Source: Cognatiluteimonas weifangensis (GTDB taxonomy: Bacteria; Pseudomonadota; Gammaproteobacteria; Xanthomonadales; Xanthomonadaceae). From it: a stretch of 64,000 nt of DNA. The stretch covers positions 1-64,000 of the forward strand of contig NZ_QVPD01000003.1 in assembly GCF_003416885.1 (NCBI RefSeq), read 5' to 3'. The notes beneath the pieces were generated by a model that saw only the letters and a program-made list of their open reading frames with translations, had not been told where the DNA came from and made no database searches. This document shows positions 24,512-37,856 of this stretch, one piece after another. The number at the start of each line of letters is the position of its first letter. Within the stretch, counting starts at the first letter, position 1. The position numbers and the translations under genes are program-made.

Positions 24512-25606
24512 TCAGGCCGCGGCGTGGGTCGCGGCGCCGGTGATCGCGGCGTGGGCGGTGGCGACGCACTGGCAATCCTCGCCGCAGCCGGGATCGGTCG
24601 CCGGCGCCCCGACCTGGACGTGCATCGGCTGCAGCCCGAGGCGCTCGAACAGCCGGCGATCGTGCTCGGTGTCGGGGTTGCCGGTGGTCAGCAGCTTGTC
24701 GCCGTAGAAGATCGAGTTGGCGCCGGCGGTGAAGCACAGCGCCTGCAGCTCGTCGCTCATGCTCTCGCGCCCGGCCGACAGCCGCACCATCGAACGCGGC
24801 ATCAGGATCCGCGCGACCGCGATCGTGCGCACGAACTCGAACGGATCCAGCTCCGGCGTATCGGCCAGCAGCGTACCGGCCACCGGCACCAGGCGGTTGA
24901 TCGGCACCGAATCCGGATGCGCCGGCAAGGTCGCCAGCGCCTGCAGGAAGCCGGCGCGCTGCTCGCGGGTCTCGCCCATGCCGACGATGCCGCCGCAGCA
25001 GGTCTTCAGGCCGGCGTCGCGCACGTGTTCCAGGGTGTCCAGCCGATCCTGGAAGGTGCGGGTGTGGATGATCTCGCCGTAATACTCGGGCGCGGTGTCG
25101 ATGTTGTGGTTGTAGTAGTCCAGGCCGGCCGCCTTCAGCGCCTGCGCCTGGGTGTCGGTGAGCATGCCGAGGGTGGCGCAGGTTTCCAGGCCCAGCGCCT
25201 TCACCTCGCGGATCATCGCCGCGACCTTGGGGATGTCGCGGTCCTTGGGCGAGCGCCAGGCCGCACCCATGCAGAAGCGCGAGGCGCCGGCGTCGCGCGC
25301 CTGGCGGGCGCGGGCGACGACGTCCTCGGTACTCATCAGCTTGGTCGCGTCCACCTCGGTGTGGTAGCGCGAGGACTGCGGGCAGTAGGCGCAATCCTCG
25401 GGGCAGCCGCCGGTCTTGACCGACAGCAGGGTGCTGATCTGGACTTCGGTCGGATCGAAATGCTCGCGGTGCACCGCGGCCGCGCGGAACACCAGCTCGG
25501 TGAACGGCAGGTCCAGCAGCGCCAGCACCTCCTCGCGGGTCCAGTCGTGGCGCGCCGGCGACGGCGCGACGGGGGGGCGGAGGGCAGCGGATCCTACAGC
25601 GGACAT
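24512..25606 (-). CDS. bioB: biotin synthase BioB
   Basis: 364 aa from ATG 25606; ATG 25612 is also in frame but its spacing to AGGA is only two bases, whereas 25606 has eight. Radical-SAM motif CPEDCAYC (Cys68, Cys72, Cys75) for the 4Fe-4S cluster; [10 protein letters not shown] and [12 protein letters not shown] bind substrate and the 2Fe-2S cluster; the C-terminus ends in a Cys-rich tail ([10 protein letters not shown]). It inserts sulfur into dethiobiotin. First gene of the operon, divergent from comF; bioA and bioD are not in this window. Confidence 0.97.
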   Translation of the reverse strand: MSAVGSAALRPPVAPSPARHDWTREEVLALLDLPFTELVFRAAAVHREHFDPTEVQISTLLSVKTGGCPEDCAYCPQSSRYHTEVDATKLMSTEDVVARARQARDAGASRFCMGAAWRSPKDRDIPKVAAMIREVKALGLETCATLGMLTDTQAQALKAAGLDYYNHNIDTAPEYYGEIIHTRTFQDRLDTLEHVRDAGLKTCCGGIVGMGETREQRAGFLQALATLPAHPDSVPINRLVPVAGTLLADTPELDPFEFVRTIAVARILMPRSMVRLSAGRESMSDELQALCFTAGANSIFYGDKLLTTGNPDTEHDRRLFERLGLQPMHVQVGAPATDPGCGEDCQCVATAHAAITGAATHAAA

Positions 25607-25655
25607 GGGCATTTCCTGACGGCGACGGCGGCGCGGAACCGGCAGTCTGGAAAGC

Positions 25656-26387
25656 ATGTCCGGGCCTGTCAACCAATTCGGGCTGCCGCCGGTTGACGGG
25701 CGCTGGCGGCGGCTCGGGGCCGTGCTGTGGCCGATGCACTGCCTGGCCTGCGGCGAGCGCGCCGGCGGCGGCGCCCTGTGCCCGGCCTGCCGCGCCGCCC
25801 TGCCCTGGAACCGCCAGGCCTGCGCGCGCTGCGCGTTGCCGCTGCCGGGCAGCGACGGCAGCGCGGTCTGCGGCCGTTGCCTGCGGCGCCCGCCGCCGCT
25901 GGCGCTGGTGCGCTCGGCCTGCCTGTACGCGCCGCCGCTGGACCGCTGGCTGCCGCGTTTCAAGTTCCACCAGGACCTGGCCGCCGGCCGGGTGCTGGCG
26001 CAGCTGCTGGCCGCGGCCTGCGCCACCGCGCCGCGGCCGCAGGCGCTGGTGCCGGTGCCGCTGCACCGCACGCGCCTGCGCCGGCGCGGCTACGACCAGG
26101 CGCTGGAACTGGCGCGGCCGCTGGCGCGCGCCTTCGCCCTGCCGCTGCGCGCCGAGCTGCTGCGGCGCACCCGCGCCACCGCGCCGCAATCCGAACTCCA
26201 TGCGGCCGCGCGCCGACGCAACCTGCGCGACGCGTTCGCCGTGCCCGCCGCGGTTACGCGGCCCGCGCACGTGGCGCTGGTGGACGACGTGATGACCACC
26301 GGCGCCACCCTGCACGCGGCCGCCGCGGCGCTGCGCCGCGCCGGGGTGGCGCGGGTCGACGCCTGGGTCTGCGCACGGGTGCCCTAG
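25656..26387 (+). CDS. comF: ComF family phosphoribosyltransferase-like protein
   Basis: 243 aa. An N-terminal zinc-binding part with CLACGER, CPACR, CARC and CGRC pairs (about 29-72), then a PRTase domain with [23 protein letters not shown] and the PRPP motif [13 protein letters not shown] near 209-221. ComF helps take up or process transforming DNA; the comF/bioB divergence is common in Xanthomonadaceae. ATG 25656 is the first start; no strong ribosome site. Confidence 0.93.
   Translation: MSGPVNQFGLPPVDGRWRRLGAVLWPMHCLACGERAGGGALCPACRAALPWNRQACARCALPLPGSDGSAVCGRCLRRPPPLALVRSACLYAPPLDRWLPRFKFHQDLAAGRVLAQLLAAACATAPRPQALVPVPLHRTRLRRRGYDQALELARPLARAFALPLRAELLRRTRATAPQSELHAAARRRNLRDAFAVPAAVTRPAHVALVDDVMTTGATLHAAAAALRRAGVARVDAWVCARVP
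25668..25697. promoter_or_regulatory. possible BirA-type operator of bioB
   Basis: GTCAACC and GGTTGAC form a perfect inverted repeat separated by 16 bases, inside the first codons of comF and about 60 bases upstream of the bioB start. The known BirA operator is TTGTAAACC, 14-16 bases, GGTTTACAA; the arms here match it at most central positions. Binding is not shown. Confidence 0.45.
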
Positions 26388-26530
26388 GCCTGCGCGGCGT
26401 GCCGCCTGCCCGCGGGCGAGGGCGGGAGCGCGGCGCCGTGTGGCCGCGGCAATCCCCGACGCGGTGCCCGCGCGGAATCGACGCGCTCACGCCACGGCGT
26501 TGTCGTCTTGCCGGCGCGGGCGCCCGGCGG

Positions 26531-26560
26531 TTGACAAGCTGGGCGGGCGCGGGGTATTCC
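26531..26560 (+). promoter_or_regulatory. putative sigma70 promoter before hdeD-like gene
   Basis: TTGACA at 26531 and TATTCC at 26555, separated by 18 bases, about 60 bases upstream of the next ATG. The -35 is consensus; the -10 is weak. Confidence 0.45.
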
Positions 26561-26618
26561 GATCCCGCACTCCCCTGCCTCGCCCGTCTGTCCACCCGTA
26601 GGTCCTGCGGAGGTTCCG

Positions 26619-27167
26619 ATGAGCAGTCGTGTCGCCCTGCATCTTGGTCGCAGTTGGTGGGTGTTCCTGGGTTTCGGTCTCATCGCCATCGCTTTCGGGC
26701 TGGTCGCGATCCTGCGTCCGGGTCCCACCATCTGGGCGCTGGCCTGGGCCATGGGGGTGATGGCCCTGGCCGAGGGCGCGGTCGCGCTGAGCGCGCTGTT
26801 CGCCCGCGACATGCCGGTGTCGAAGGCCTGGCTGGCGGCGTACGCGCTCGCGTCGCTGCTGTTCGGCCTGGCCGCGGTGTTCTTCCCTGCGGTCGTCGCC
26901 GATGCCCTGCTCATTGTCCTGTCCGCGTGGCTGCTGGTGGCCGGCGTGTTCCGCATCTACCACGCCATCCGCCTGCGCGAGGTGCTGCAGGACGAATGGC
27001 TGCTGGTGATCAGCGGCGTGCTCGCGCTCGCGCTCGGGGTGCTGTTCATGCTGTTCCCGAGCCAGGGCCTGATGGCGCTGGCGCTCTGGCTCGGCGCCGG
27101 CGCCCTGGTCTACGGGATGCTGCAGGTGTGGCTGGGGCTGCACCTGCGCAAACTGCAGCGCCCCTAG
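26619..27167 (+). CDS. HdeD/DUF308 family membrane protein
   Basis: 182 aa with six hydrophobic helices arranged as three hairpins (about 14-31, 37-58, 69-87, 92-112, 126-144, 148-172). The pattern WWVFLGFGLIAIAFGLVAILRP, repeated in part later (LLVISGVLALALGVLFMLFPS), is the HdeD/DUF308 signature. In E. coli HdeD is linked to acid resistance; the role here is unknown. ATG 26619 follows GGAGGTTCCG, an excellent ribosome site. Confidence 0.9.
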   Translation: MSSRVALHLGRSWWVFLGFGLIAIAFGLVAILRPGPTIWALAWAMGVMALAEGAVALSALFARDMPVSKAWLAAYALASLLFGLAAVFFPAVVADALLIVLSAWLLVAGVFRIYHAIRLREVLQDEWLLVISGVLALALGVLFMLFPSQGLMALALWLGAGALVYGMLQVWLGLHLRKLQRP

Positions 27168-27182
27168 GCCGCTGGTCCCGCA

Positions 27183-28619
27183 TCATGCCGCCGGCAGCAG
27201 CGGCGGCACGTAGTCCAGGGTCAGCCCCAGCAGCCACAGCAGGCCCAGCACCAGCGGGATGTGCACCAGCAGCTGCACGAAGGTGAAGCCGACGATGTCG
27301 CGCGCGCGCAGGCCGAGCACGCCCAGCAGCGGCAGCATCCAGAACGGGTTGATCAGGTTGGGCAGCGCCTCGGCGGCGTTGTAGACCTGCACCGCCCAGC
27401 CCAGGTGGAACTGCAGCTCGTTGGCCGCCTGCATCACGTACGGCGCCTCCACGATCCACTTGCCGCCACCGGAGGGCACGAAGAATCCCAGCACCGCCGA
27501 ATAGCTGCCCATCACCACGGCGAAGGTGTCGTGCGAGGCCAGCTGCGCGAACAGCAGCGACAGCCGGTGCGCCAGGGTTTCCCCGTCGGCACCGGGCACG
27601 CCGGTGAGGATCAGGGCGATGCCGCCGTACAGCGGGAACTGGATCAGCACCCCGGCGGTGGACGGCACCGCGCGCGCGACCGCGTCCAGGAAACTGCGCG
27701 GCCGCCAGTGCAGCAGCAGGCCCAGCGACAGGAACAGGAAGTTGTAGGTGTTGAGGTTGGCGATCGCCGACACCGCCGGCTTGCCGGCGAACTCGACGTA
27801 CAGCCAGCCGAAGGCCAGCAGCGACAGCGCGACGGTCAGCAGCGGGCTGTATTCCAGCCATTCGCCCGGCCGCGTGCGCGGCGGCAGCGACGGCGGCCGT
27901 GCCGCCGCGGCTTCCGCGAATGCGTCCGCGGTCCGCACCGCGTCGCCTTGCGGCGCGGTGACATACGCCACCGCCAGCGACACCGCGATCAGCACCGCGG
28001 TCAGCACGATCGACTGCCACAGGAAGATCGTCTGCGTGAACGGCAGCACGCCGGTGATCGGCAGCAGGCCCGGCGGCATGCTCGCCGGATTGGCCTGCAG
28101 CTGCGCGGCCGAGGAACTCAGGCCCAGCGCCCACACCGCGCCCAGCCCCAGGTACGCGGCCGCGCCGGCGGCGCGGTAGTCCATGCGCAGGTCCGCGCGC
28201 TGCGCCAGCGCGCGCACCAGCAGCCCGGCGAACACCAGCGAGAAGCCCCAGCTCAGCAGCGAACTGAGCATGCTCGCCAGGGCGACGAAGGCGATCGCGC
28301 CGCGGCCGCTGCGCGGCCACTGCGCCAACCGCGCGATCCCGCGCGCCACCACCGGCGCGGTGGCGACCACGTAGCCGCCGATCACCACGAATGCCATCTG
28401 CATGGTGAACGGGATCAGGCTCCAGTAGCCGCCGCCGAAGGCCTCCGCAGTGGCGCGCGGGGTGGCGCCGCAGGCCAGCGCCGCGGCCGCGACCACCACC
28501 ACGCCCAGCACCGCGAACACGTAGGCGTCCGGGAACCAGCGCTCGGCGAACGCGGCGCTGCGCAGCGCCAGCCGCGCCGGCAGGCGGTCGGTGGCGGGGT
28601 CGCCGGCGGCCGCGCTCAC
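27183..28619 (-). CDS. short-chain fatty acid transporter (AtoE family)
   Basis: 478 aa, GTG start at 28619 overlapping the ubiA stop. About twelve membrane helices; motifs [31 protein letters not shown] and [20 protein letters not shown] mark the AtoE/short-chain fatty acid transporter family, which imports acetoacetate or butyrate-like acids in the inner membrane. No acetoacetate degradation genes are adjacent. The four-base overlap shows co-translation with ubiA. Confidence 0.9.
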   Translation of the reverse strand: MSAAAGDPATDRLPARLALRSAAFAERWFPDAYVFAVLGVVVVAAAALACGATPRATAEAFGGGYWSLIPFTMQMAFVVIGGYVVATAPVVARGIARLAQWPRSGRGAIAFVALASMLSSLLSWGFSLVFAGLLVRALAQRADLRMDYRAAGAAAYLGLGAVWALGLSSSAAQLQANPASMPPGLLPITGVLPFTQTIFLWQSIVLTAVLIAVSLAVAYVTAPQGDAVRTADAFAEAAAARPPSLPPRTRPGEWLEYSPLLTVALSLLAFGWLYVEFAGKPAVSAIANLNTYNFLFLSLGLLLHWRPRSFLDAVARAVPSTAGVLIQFPLYGGIALILTGVPGADGETLAHRLSLLFAQLASHDTFAVVMGSYSAVLGFFVPSGGGKWIVEAPYVMQAANELQFHLGWAVQVYNAAEALPNLINPFWMLPLLGVLGLRARDIVGFTFVQLLVHIPLVLGLLWLLGLTLDYVPPLLPAA

Positions 28620-29527
28620 GCCGTCGGCCGCCACAGCGCCAGTGCGAACCCGGCGAAGATCGCCGCGCCGACCCAGTGGTTGTGCAGGAACGCGCGGAAA
28701 CAGGCCTCGCGCTGGCGATGCCGCGCGATCGCGAACTGGTACGCCACCAGCAGCGCGGCCACGCCGAGCCCGGCCCAGTAGTACGCGCCCAGCTGCGCCT
28801 GCCGGCCCACCAGCGCCAGGGTCGCGAACACCAGCGCGTACAGCACGCCCTGCGCCACCAGGTCCAGCTCGCCGAACAGGATCGCGGTGGACTTGGCGCC
28901 CATGCGGATGTCGTCGTCGCGGTCGACCATCGCGTACCAGGTGTCGTAGGCGGTGGCCCAGAAGATGTTGGCCACGTACAGCAGCCAGGCGATCGCCGGC
29001 ACCTTGCCCTGGATCGCGGCGAACGCCATCGGGATGCCCCAGCCGAAGGCCATGCCCAGGTACACCTGCGGCAGGTAGGTGTAGCGCTTGAGGTAGGGAT
29101 AGCTGATCGCCAGCAGCGCCCCGACCACGCTCAGGGCGACGGTCAGGCGGTTGAGCGTCAGCACCAGCGCGAACGCCGCCAGCATCAGCACCGCGAACAG
29201 CGCCAGCGCCTCGCGCGCGGACACCGCGCCGGTGGCCAGCGGCCGCTCGCGGGTGCGCGCGACCTGCGGATCCAGCCAGCGGTCGGCGTAGTCGTTGATC
29301 GCGCAGCCGGCCGAGCGCGTCAGCCACACCCCGGCGCTGAACACCAGCAACGGCCACAGCGGCGGCACCCCGCCGGCGGCCAGCCACAGCGCCCACCAGG
29401 TCGGCCACAGCAGCAGCAGCCAGCCGATCGGGCGGTCGCCGCGCAGCAGCCGCCAGTACAGCCCCAGGCGCACGCGCCAGACCGGCAGCGGCGGCGGGAT
29501 CGGGACGTAGTCGCGCTCGTAACTCAT
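28616..29527 (-). CDS. ubiA: 4-hydroxybenzoate octaprenyltransferase UbiA
   Basis: 303 aa membrane enzyme with eight or nine helices. The two Asp-rich motifs are present: [23 protein letters not shown] near 80-102 and [19 protein letters not shown] near 195-213, which bind Mg-prenyl diphosphate. It attaches the polyprenyl chain to 4-hydroxybenzoate in ubiquinone synthesis. ATG 29527 ([15 protein letters not shown]) is the normal start. tRNA-Arg lies just behind on the other strand. Confidence 0.96.
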   Translation of the reverse strand: MSYERDYVPIPPPLPVWRVRLGLYWRLLRGDRPIGWLLLLWPTWWALWLAAGGVPPLWPLLVFSAGVWLTRSAGCAINDYADRWLDPQVARTRERPLATGAVSAREALALFAVLMLAAFALVLTLNRLTVALSVVGALLAISYPYLKRYTYLPQVYLGMAFGWGIPMAFAAIQGKVPAIAWLLYVANIFWATAYDTWYAMVDRDDDIRMGAKSTAILFGELDLVAQGVLYALVFATLALVGRQAQLGAYYWAGLGVAALLVAYQFAIARHRQREACFRAFLHNHWVGAAIFAGFALALWRPTA

Positions 29528-29636
29528 CCTTGTCAGCCTACCAAGTGCGGCCGGCGCTGGCGGCGTTCGCGCGGCTTCGGGCAATCGTGCGAGAATACCG
29601 GCCCCGCGACCGGCTCGACCGTCGCGGAACGGCCCC

Positions 29637-29713
29637 GCGCCCGTAGCTCAGCCGGATAGAGTAGTGGCTTCCGAAGCCATTGGTCGGGGGTTCGAATCCC
29701 TCCGGGCGCGCCA
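29637..29713 (+). tRNA. tRNA-Arg(CCG)
   Basis: Acceptor stem GCGCCCG/CGGGCGC, D-arm GCTCAGCCGGATAGAGT, anticodon loop TTCCGAA with anticodon CCG (reads CGG, Arg), T-arm GGGGGTTCGAATCCCTCC and an encoded CCA end. All arms pair. 77 bases. Confidence 0.97.
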
Positions 29714-29788
29714 CTGTTCCGCCGTCGGCTTTGCTCGCCGGATCTCGTTTTGACTTGCAGCGGCCCGGCCGCAACTGATGGGGGGATC

Positions 29789-30304
29789 GTGCGCAACTAC
29801 GATTTGGACTTCCTGAAGAAATTCTCGCTGGTGCTCGGCTTCCTGGTGCTGGTCGCGCTGGGACTGATCCTGCTCTCGCGCTACCTGCACACCCTGGTGC
29901 CGCCGGAAGTCGCGCCGCAGGCGGCGCAGCGCACCGAGGCGCGGATCGCACCGGTGGGCGCGGTCTATGCCGGCGCCACCGGTGCCGCGGCGCAGGCGGC
30001 GGCGGCCGCCGCGGCGACGGCGTCGGCGTCGTCGCAGGCCGCCTACGGCGGCACCCTGGACGGCAGCGTGATCTTCAACAACCTGTGCACCGGTTGCCAC
30101 ACGTCCGGCGCCGGCGGCGCGCCGACCCTGGACCAGGCGCACTGGGCCACGCGCCTGCCGCAAGGCAAGGACGTGCTGCACAAGCACGCGATCGACGGCT
30201 TCACCGGCAGCACCGGGGTGATGCCGGCCCGCGGCGGCAATCCGGGCCTGACCGACGCCCAGGTGATCGCCGCCGTCGACTGGATGCTGGACAACCTCAA
30301 GTAA
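29789..30304 (+). CDS. membrane-anchored cytochrome c5-like protein
   Basis: 171 aa from GTG 29789, which follows GGGGG; other starts upstream lie in the tRNA spacer. Residues 11-33 form a single helix ([22 protein letters not shown]) anchoring it in the inner membrane, then an Ala-rich linker and one class I haem site, FNNLCTGCH at about 93-101, with Met in GVMPARGG as the sixth ligand. Such cytochrome c5 proteins pass electrons to terminal oxidases in the periplasm. Confidence 0.9.
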   Translation: MRNYDLDFLKKFSLVLGFLVLVALGLILLSRYLHTLVPPEVAPQAAQRTEARIAPVGAVYAGATGAAAQAAAAAAATASASSQAAYGGTLDGSVIFNNLCTGCHTSGAGGAPTLDQAHWATRLPQGKDVLHKHAIDGFTGSTGVMPARGGNPGLTDAQVIAAVDWMLDNLK

Positions 30305-30529
30305 GGCGTTGCCGCCGGGCGCGCGCACCGCGTGTCCGGCCCGCCGCAACCGGGCCGCGGCGCAGCGCCGCCGCCCGCGGTGGAGGCTCCGGCGCGGCCC
30401 GCCCCGCAGACCCGCGCCGCAGGTCAGAACGATCCCGGCGGCCCCGCCGGACCGACGCCGCCCGCGCGCCCCGTCCGCCGCTGTCCGCGCGCGGCGGGCC
30501 CCGCGCCCGCACCCCGGTATCATGGCGCC

Positions 30530-31225
30530 GTGGCCAGCCCCGCGTTCCCGCAGACATCCACGACCCTGCTGCTCGACGGCCCCGCCGGCGCGCTCGAGGT
30601 CGCGGTCGACCCCGGCGAGGCGCCGCGGCTGCCGGCACTGGCGGTGCTCTGCCACCCGCTGCCGACCGAAGGCGGCAGCATGCACAACAAGGTCGTGACC
30701 ATGGCCGCGCGCGCGCTGCGCGAACTCGGCCTGGACACGGTGCGCTTCAACTTCCGCGGCGTCGGCGCCTCCGCCGGCAGCTTCGACCACGGCGACGGCG
30801 AGAGCGACGACCTGCGCGCGGTGGTCGCCTGGGCGCGCGGGCGACGCCCGGACGCAGCGCTGTGGCTGGCCGGCTTCAGCTTCGGCGCCTACGTGTCGCT
30901 GCGGCTGGCGGCGGAACTGCAGCCGGCGGGGCTGGTCTCGATCGCGCCGCCGGTCGGGCGCAGCTGGGATTTCGCCGCGATCGTGCCGCCGGCCTGCCCG
31001 TGGCTGGTGGTGCAGGGCGAGGCCGACGAGATCGTCGACCCGCAGGCGGTGTTCGCCTGGGTCGAGCGGCTGCCGGCGCCGCCGGACCTGGTGCGCATGC
31101 CCGACACCGGTCATTTCTTCCACCGCAAGCTGATGGACCTGCGCGGCGCGATCAAGCACGGCGTGCGCCCGTACCTGCCCGACCCCGCGCCCGCGGCCTC
31201 TACGCCCCCGCCCGCGCATGAGTGA
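30530..31225 (+). CDS. alpha/beta hydrolase, dienelactone hydrolase-like
   Basis: 231 aa from GTG 30530; the open frame upstream is low-complexity spacer. Seen: LCHPLPTEGGSMHNKVVTMAARAL at about 40-63, TVRFNFRGVGASAG, nucleophile elbow LAGFSFGAYVS (Ser about 116), acid in VVQGEADEIVDP, and His in DTGHFFHRKL. This subgroup (YfbR/COG2945-like serine hydrolases) has no fixed substrate. Its stop overlaps the start of zapE by eight bases. Confidence 0.88.
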   Translation: MASPAFPQTSTTLLLDGPAGALEVAVDPGEAPRLPALAVLCHPLPTEGGSMHNKVVTMAARALRELGLDTVRFNFRGVGASAGSFDHGDGESDDLRAVVAWARGRRPDAALWLAGFSFGAYVSLRLAAELQPAGLVSIAPPVGRSWDFAAIVPPACPWLVVQGEADEIVDPQAVFAWVERLPAPPDLVRMPDTGHFFHRKLMDLRGAIKHGVRPYLPDPAPAASTPPPAHE

Positions 31226-32408
31226 AGCCGCAGCGGTATTGCCGGCCCCGGGCGCGCCCGCGGGGCCCTGGCAGCGGTATGCCGCCGGCGTCGCCCGCGG
31301 CGATTGGCAGGACGATCCGGCGCAGCACGCCGCCCTGCGCGAGCTCGACCGCATCCACGCCGCGCTGCTGGCCCCGGCGCGCGGCGGCGTGCTCGCGCGC
31401 TGGTTGCGCGGCAACGCCGGCACCCCGGCGCCGCGCGGCCTGTACCTGTGGGGCGGGGTCGGCCGCGGCAAGACCTTCCTGATCGACCTGTTCCACGACA
31501 GCCTGCCGTTCCCGGAGGTCAAGGCCGAAGGCCTGGCTGCGGCGCCCGCGCGCCGCGGCGCCGGCCACGGCAAGCGCCGCACCCACTTCCACCGCTTCAT
31601 GCGCACCGTGCACGAGCGCCTGCGCGCGCACGCCGGGGAGCGCGATCCGCTGCGGGCGATCGCGCGGGAATGGCGCGCGCAGCTGCGGGTGCTGGTACTG
31701 GACGAGTTCTTCGTCAGCGACATCGGCGACGCGATGCTGCTCGGGCGGCTGCTGGAGCGGCTGTTCGCCGAGGGCGTGGTGCTGGTGACCAGCTCCAACA
31801 CGCCACCCGCGCAGCTCTACCACGACGGCCTGCAGCGGGCGCGCTTCCTGCCGGCGATCGCGCTGCTGCAGCGCCACTGCGCGGTGCTGCATCTGGACAG
31901 CCCGCAGGACTACCGGCTGCGCGCGCTGACCCGCTCGCCGGTGTACCGGCAGCCGCTGGACGCGCAATCGGACGCCTGGCTGCAGGCGCGCTGGCGCGAG
32001 CTCGGCGGCGACAGCCTGGCGCCCGACGGCCGCCCGCGCAGCATCGAGCTCGACGGCCGCAAGCTCCCGGTGCGTGCGCGCGGCGACGGCATGGTCTGGT
32101 TCGACTTCGCGGCGCTGTGCGAAGGCCCGCGCGCGGCCGCCGACTACATCGAGATCGCGCGCGAGTTCCACACCGTGCTGCTGGGCGGGATCCCGGTGCT
32201 GGACGCGCGCAGCGACGATGCCGCGCGCCGTTTCGTCACCCTAATCGACGAGCTCTATGACCGCCACGTCAACCTGGTGTGCAGCGCCGCCGCGCCGCCG
32301 CCGCAGCTGTATGCCGGCGAGCGCCTGGCCGGCGCCTTCGAACGCACCGCCTCGCGCCTGATCGAGATGCGCTCGGCGCAGTATCTGGCGCAGGAACACC
32401 GCGGTTGA
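31218..32408 (+). CDS. zapE: cell division ATPase ZapE (AFG1 family)
   Basis: 396 aa. Walker A GGVGRGKT at 79-86, Walker [14 protein letters not shown] near 163-175, and [13 protein letters not shown] between them, all typical of ZapE/AFG1-like ATPases. ZapE associates with the Z-ring and influences septum closure under stress. ATG 31218 overlaps the preceding hydrolase gene. Slightly longer than E. coli ZapE (about 375). Confidence 0.95.
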   Translation: MSEAAAVLPAPGAPAGPWQRYAAGVARGDWQDDPAQHAALRELDRIHAALLAPARGGVLARWLRGNAGTPAPRGLYLWGGVGRGKTFLIDLFHDSLPFPEVKAEGLAAAPARRGAGHGKRRTHFHRFMRTVHERLRAHAGERDPLRAIAREWRAQLRVLVLDEFFVSDIGDAMLLGRLLERLFAEGVVLVTSSNTPPAQLYHDGLQRARFLPAIALLQRHCAVLHLDSPQDYRLRALTRSPVYRQPLDAQSDAWLQARWRELGGDSLAPDGRPRSIELDGRKLPVRARGDGMVWFDFAALCEGPRAAADYIEIAREFHTVLLGGIPVLDARSDDAARRFVTLIDELYDRHVNLVCSAAAPPPQLYAGERLAGAFERTASRLIEMRSAQYLAQEHRG

Positions 32409-32436
32409 ACACCGCCGCGCACGCTACCATCGCGCC

Positions 32437-33255
32437 ATGACCATGCCCGAGCTGCCGCTGGGCCGCGCCGTCGCCTATCCGCGCGCCTACGACCCCGCCT
32501 TGCTGTACCCGATCCCGCGCGCGCAGGGCCGCGCGCAGCTCGGCCTGGCGGACGGCGCCGCGTTGCCGTTCATCGGCGTCGACCGCTGGCACGCCTACGA
32601 GCTGTCGTGGCTGGACCCGCGCGGCAAGCCGCAGGTCGCCACGCTGACGCTCACCGTGCCGGCGGACACGCCGCGGCTGATCGAATCCAAGTCGCTCAAG
32701 CTCTACCTCAACGCGTTCAACGCGACGCGTTTCGACGATGCCGCGGCGGTGCGCGCGCGGATCGCCGCCGACCTGTCGCAGGCGGCCGGCGGCCCGGTCG
32801 CCGTGCGCGCCGGGCTGCCGCCGCTCGACGCCGAGGCCGATGCGGGCGTCCTGCTCGACACGCTGGACCTCGACATCGACGACTACGGCCCGCCGAACCG
32901 CGACTACCTGGTGGCCGCGGCGGACGCCGTGGTCGAGGAAACCCTGCGCTCGGACCTGCTCAAGTCCAATTGCCCGGTGACCGGCCAGCCGGACTGGGCC
33001 AGCGTGCGCATCGCCTACCGCGGTCCGCGGATCGGGCGCGACGGCCTGCTGCGCTACCTGGTGTCCTTCCGCGACCACGCCGAATTCCACGAGCAATGCG
33101 TGGAACGCATCTTCGTCGACCTGCTGGCGCGCTGCCGGCCGCAATCGCTGTCGGTGGAGGCGCGCTACACCCGCCGCGGCGGCCTGGACATCAATCCCTG
33201 GCGCGCCACGCCCGGGCAGACACTGCCCGCGCCCGCGCGCGACCCGCGGCAATGA
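32437..33255 (+). CDS. queF: NADPH-dependent 7-cyano-7-deazaguanine reductase QueF
   Basis: 272 aa, the long two-domain type. Seen: [18 protein letters not shown] at about 82-99 (QueF signature) and [17 protein letters not shown] with catalytic Cys179 and Asp187. It reduces preQ0 to preQ1 in queuosine synthesis. ATG 32437, or 32443 two codons later. Last gene of a rightward group. Confidence 0.96.
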   Translation: MTMPELPLGRAVAYPRAYDPALLYPIPRAQGRAQLGLADGAALPFIGVDRWHAYELSWLDPRGKPQVATLTLTVPADTPRLIESKSLKLYLNAFNATRFDDAAAVRARIAADLSQAAGGPVAVRAGLPPLDAEADAGVLLDTLDLDIDDYGPPNRDYLVAAADAVVEETLRSDLLKSNCPVTGQPDWASVRIAYRGPRIGRDGLLRYLVSFRDHAEFHEQCVERIFVDLLARCRPQSLSVEARYTRRGGLDINPWRATPGQTLPAPARDPRQ

Positions 33256-33347
33256 CGACCGCGTGAGCGGGCTTCACGCCGGCGCGATCCCTCGTTAACA
33301 CGGGCCGTGGGAGCCTGCGCGCGCCAAGAACGGCGCAGGAGGCCCCC

Positions 33348-33725
33348 ATGTCCCCGCAGAACCCGAAAGATCCCGACGCCCTGTCGTTGCGGCCGAGCAA
33401 GCACGCCGGCGGCGACAAGCCGGATTTCTCCAACGTCCGCAGCCACGCCGACACCGTCCCCGGCGGCCGCGGTGGCGGCGGCGGCCCCGGCACGCCCGAC
33501 TTCTCCAACGTCCGCAGCGACGCCGACACCGTCCCCGCCGGCGGCCCCGCGGCCGGCATGCAGACCTATACCGTGCGCAAGGGCGACACCCTGTCGGCGA
33601 TCGCCCAGCACCACTACGGCAAGGCCAGCCGCTGGCACGCGATCTTCGACGCCAATCGCGACCAGCTCGACGACCCCGACCTGATCCACCCCGGGCAGGT
33701 GCTCAAGCTCCCGGCGATCGACTGA
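33348..33725 (+). CDS. LysM-domain protein with internal N-terminal repeat
   Basis: 125 aa, no signal peptide. Residues 25-39 and 50-63 repeat the motif PDFSNVRSxADTVP, separated by a Gly-rich stretch. Residues 71-123 are one LysM domain (YTVRKGDTLSAIAQHHYG...HPGQVLKLP). LysM binds glycan chains of peptidoglycan; cytoplasmic LysM proteins with this layout (BON/LysM type) have been linked to potassium sensing or T6SS hubs, which cannot be decided here. ATG 33348 follows CAGGAGG. Confidence 0.88.
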   Translation: MSPQNPKDPDALSLRPSKHAGGDKPDFSNVRSHADTVPGGRGGGGGPGTPDFSNVRSDADTVPAGGPAAGMQTYTVRKGDTLSAIAQHHYGKASRWHAIFDANRDQLDDPDLIHPGQVLKLPAID

Positions 33726-33766
33726 TTCCCTTCCCCCGGATTCCCTTCCCCCAGCGGAGAACCCCC

Positions 33767-34261
33767 ATGACCCGTCCTTTCCCGACTTCCGCGATCGCGG
33801 CCGCGCTGTGCGCCAGCCTGGCGCTGGCCGGCTGCAAGAAACCGGCCGACGACACCGCGATGGCCCCGCCCCCGGCCAACGAACCCGCACCCGCCGCGCC
33901 GGCGCCGATGGAACCGGCTCCGATGCCCGCGCCGGCGGCGCTCAGCGTCACCACCGTCGACCTGGGCAACGCCGTCGGCCCCGACAACCGCGTCGCCGCG
34001 CCGATGACCAGCTTCGCCAAAACCGACACCATCCACGCCTCGGTCGCCACCGACGGCGGCAGCGCCGGCGAGCTCACCGCAAGCCTGAGCTTCGGCCCCG
34101 ACAAGCAGCCGGTGGACAGCCAGAACCTGTCGGTCGCGGCCGGGCCGCAGGTCACCGACTTCAGCTTCAGCAAGCCCGACGGCTGGCCGGCCGGCAACTA
34201 CATGCTGGAGATCTCCTCCGGCGGCATGGTGCTGCAGAGCCGCGAGTTCGAGGTCAAGTAG
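33767..34261 (+). CDS. lipoprotein of unknown function
   Basis: 164 aa. Lipobox SLALAGC with Cys23; a Pro/Ala/Met-rich linker to about residue 55; then a strand-rich domain with SVTTVDLGNAVGPDNRV and PDGWPAGNYMLEISSGG. Probably periplasmic-facing envelope lipoprotein. It follows the LysM gene with 41 bases between, and both have GC-rich codons; they may be co-transcribed. The gene ends just before a strong terminator. Confidence 0.8.
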   Translation: MTRPFPTSAIAAALCASLALAGCKKPADDTAMAPPPANEPAPAAPAPMEPAPMPAPAALSVTTVDLGNAVGPDNRVAAPMTSFAKTDTIHASVATDGGSAGELTASLSFGPDKQPVDSQNLSVAAGPQVTDFSFSKPDGWPAGNYMLEISSGGMVLQSREFEVK

Positions 34262-34296
34262 GCGGCGCCCCTGCGCCCGGGACCGGAACGTTCCCG

Positions 34297-34324
34297 AAAA
34301 GGCGCGGCCACGGCCGCGCCTTTT
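34297..34324 (+). terminator. rho-independent terminator
   Basis: AAAAGGCGCGGCC and GGCCGCGCCTTTT pair around a two-base loop, with A and T tracts on both sides, so it can act in both directions. It closes the LysM-lipoprotein unit. Confidence 0.9.
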
Positions 34325-37747
<3,423 letters not shown>

Positions 37748-37760
37748 GGCGGCCTCCTTG

Positions 37761-37786
37761 GGGGCAGGTCGGAATGGACCTGCCCC
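37761..37786 (-). promoter_or_regulatory. hairpin directly before the ribosome site of peptide 2
   Basis: GGGGCAGGTC and GACCTGCCCC pair perfectly around a six-base loop, ending one base from AAGGAGG on the minus strand. It could affect translation or mark an mRNA-processing site. There is no U-tract, so it is not a terminator. Confidence 0.6.
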
Positions 37787-37820
37787 ATGAATGGGGGTGC
37801 GGCGCAGGTACCGGCAGGTG

Positions 37821-37849
37821 CGGGCCGGCAACACAGTGTTGCCGGCCCG
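37821..37849. promoter_or_regulatory. strong palindrome between the two peptide genes
   Basis: CGGGCCGGCAACAC is followed by one base and its exact reverse complement GTGTTGCCGGCCCG. It lies 7 bases after the stop of peptide 1 on the minus strand. No T-run follows on either strand; possibly an mRNA-stabilising hairpin or a protein-binding site. Confidence 0.65.
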
Positions 37850-37856
37850 GATCCGT

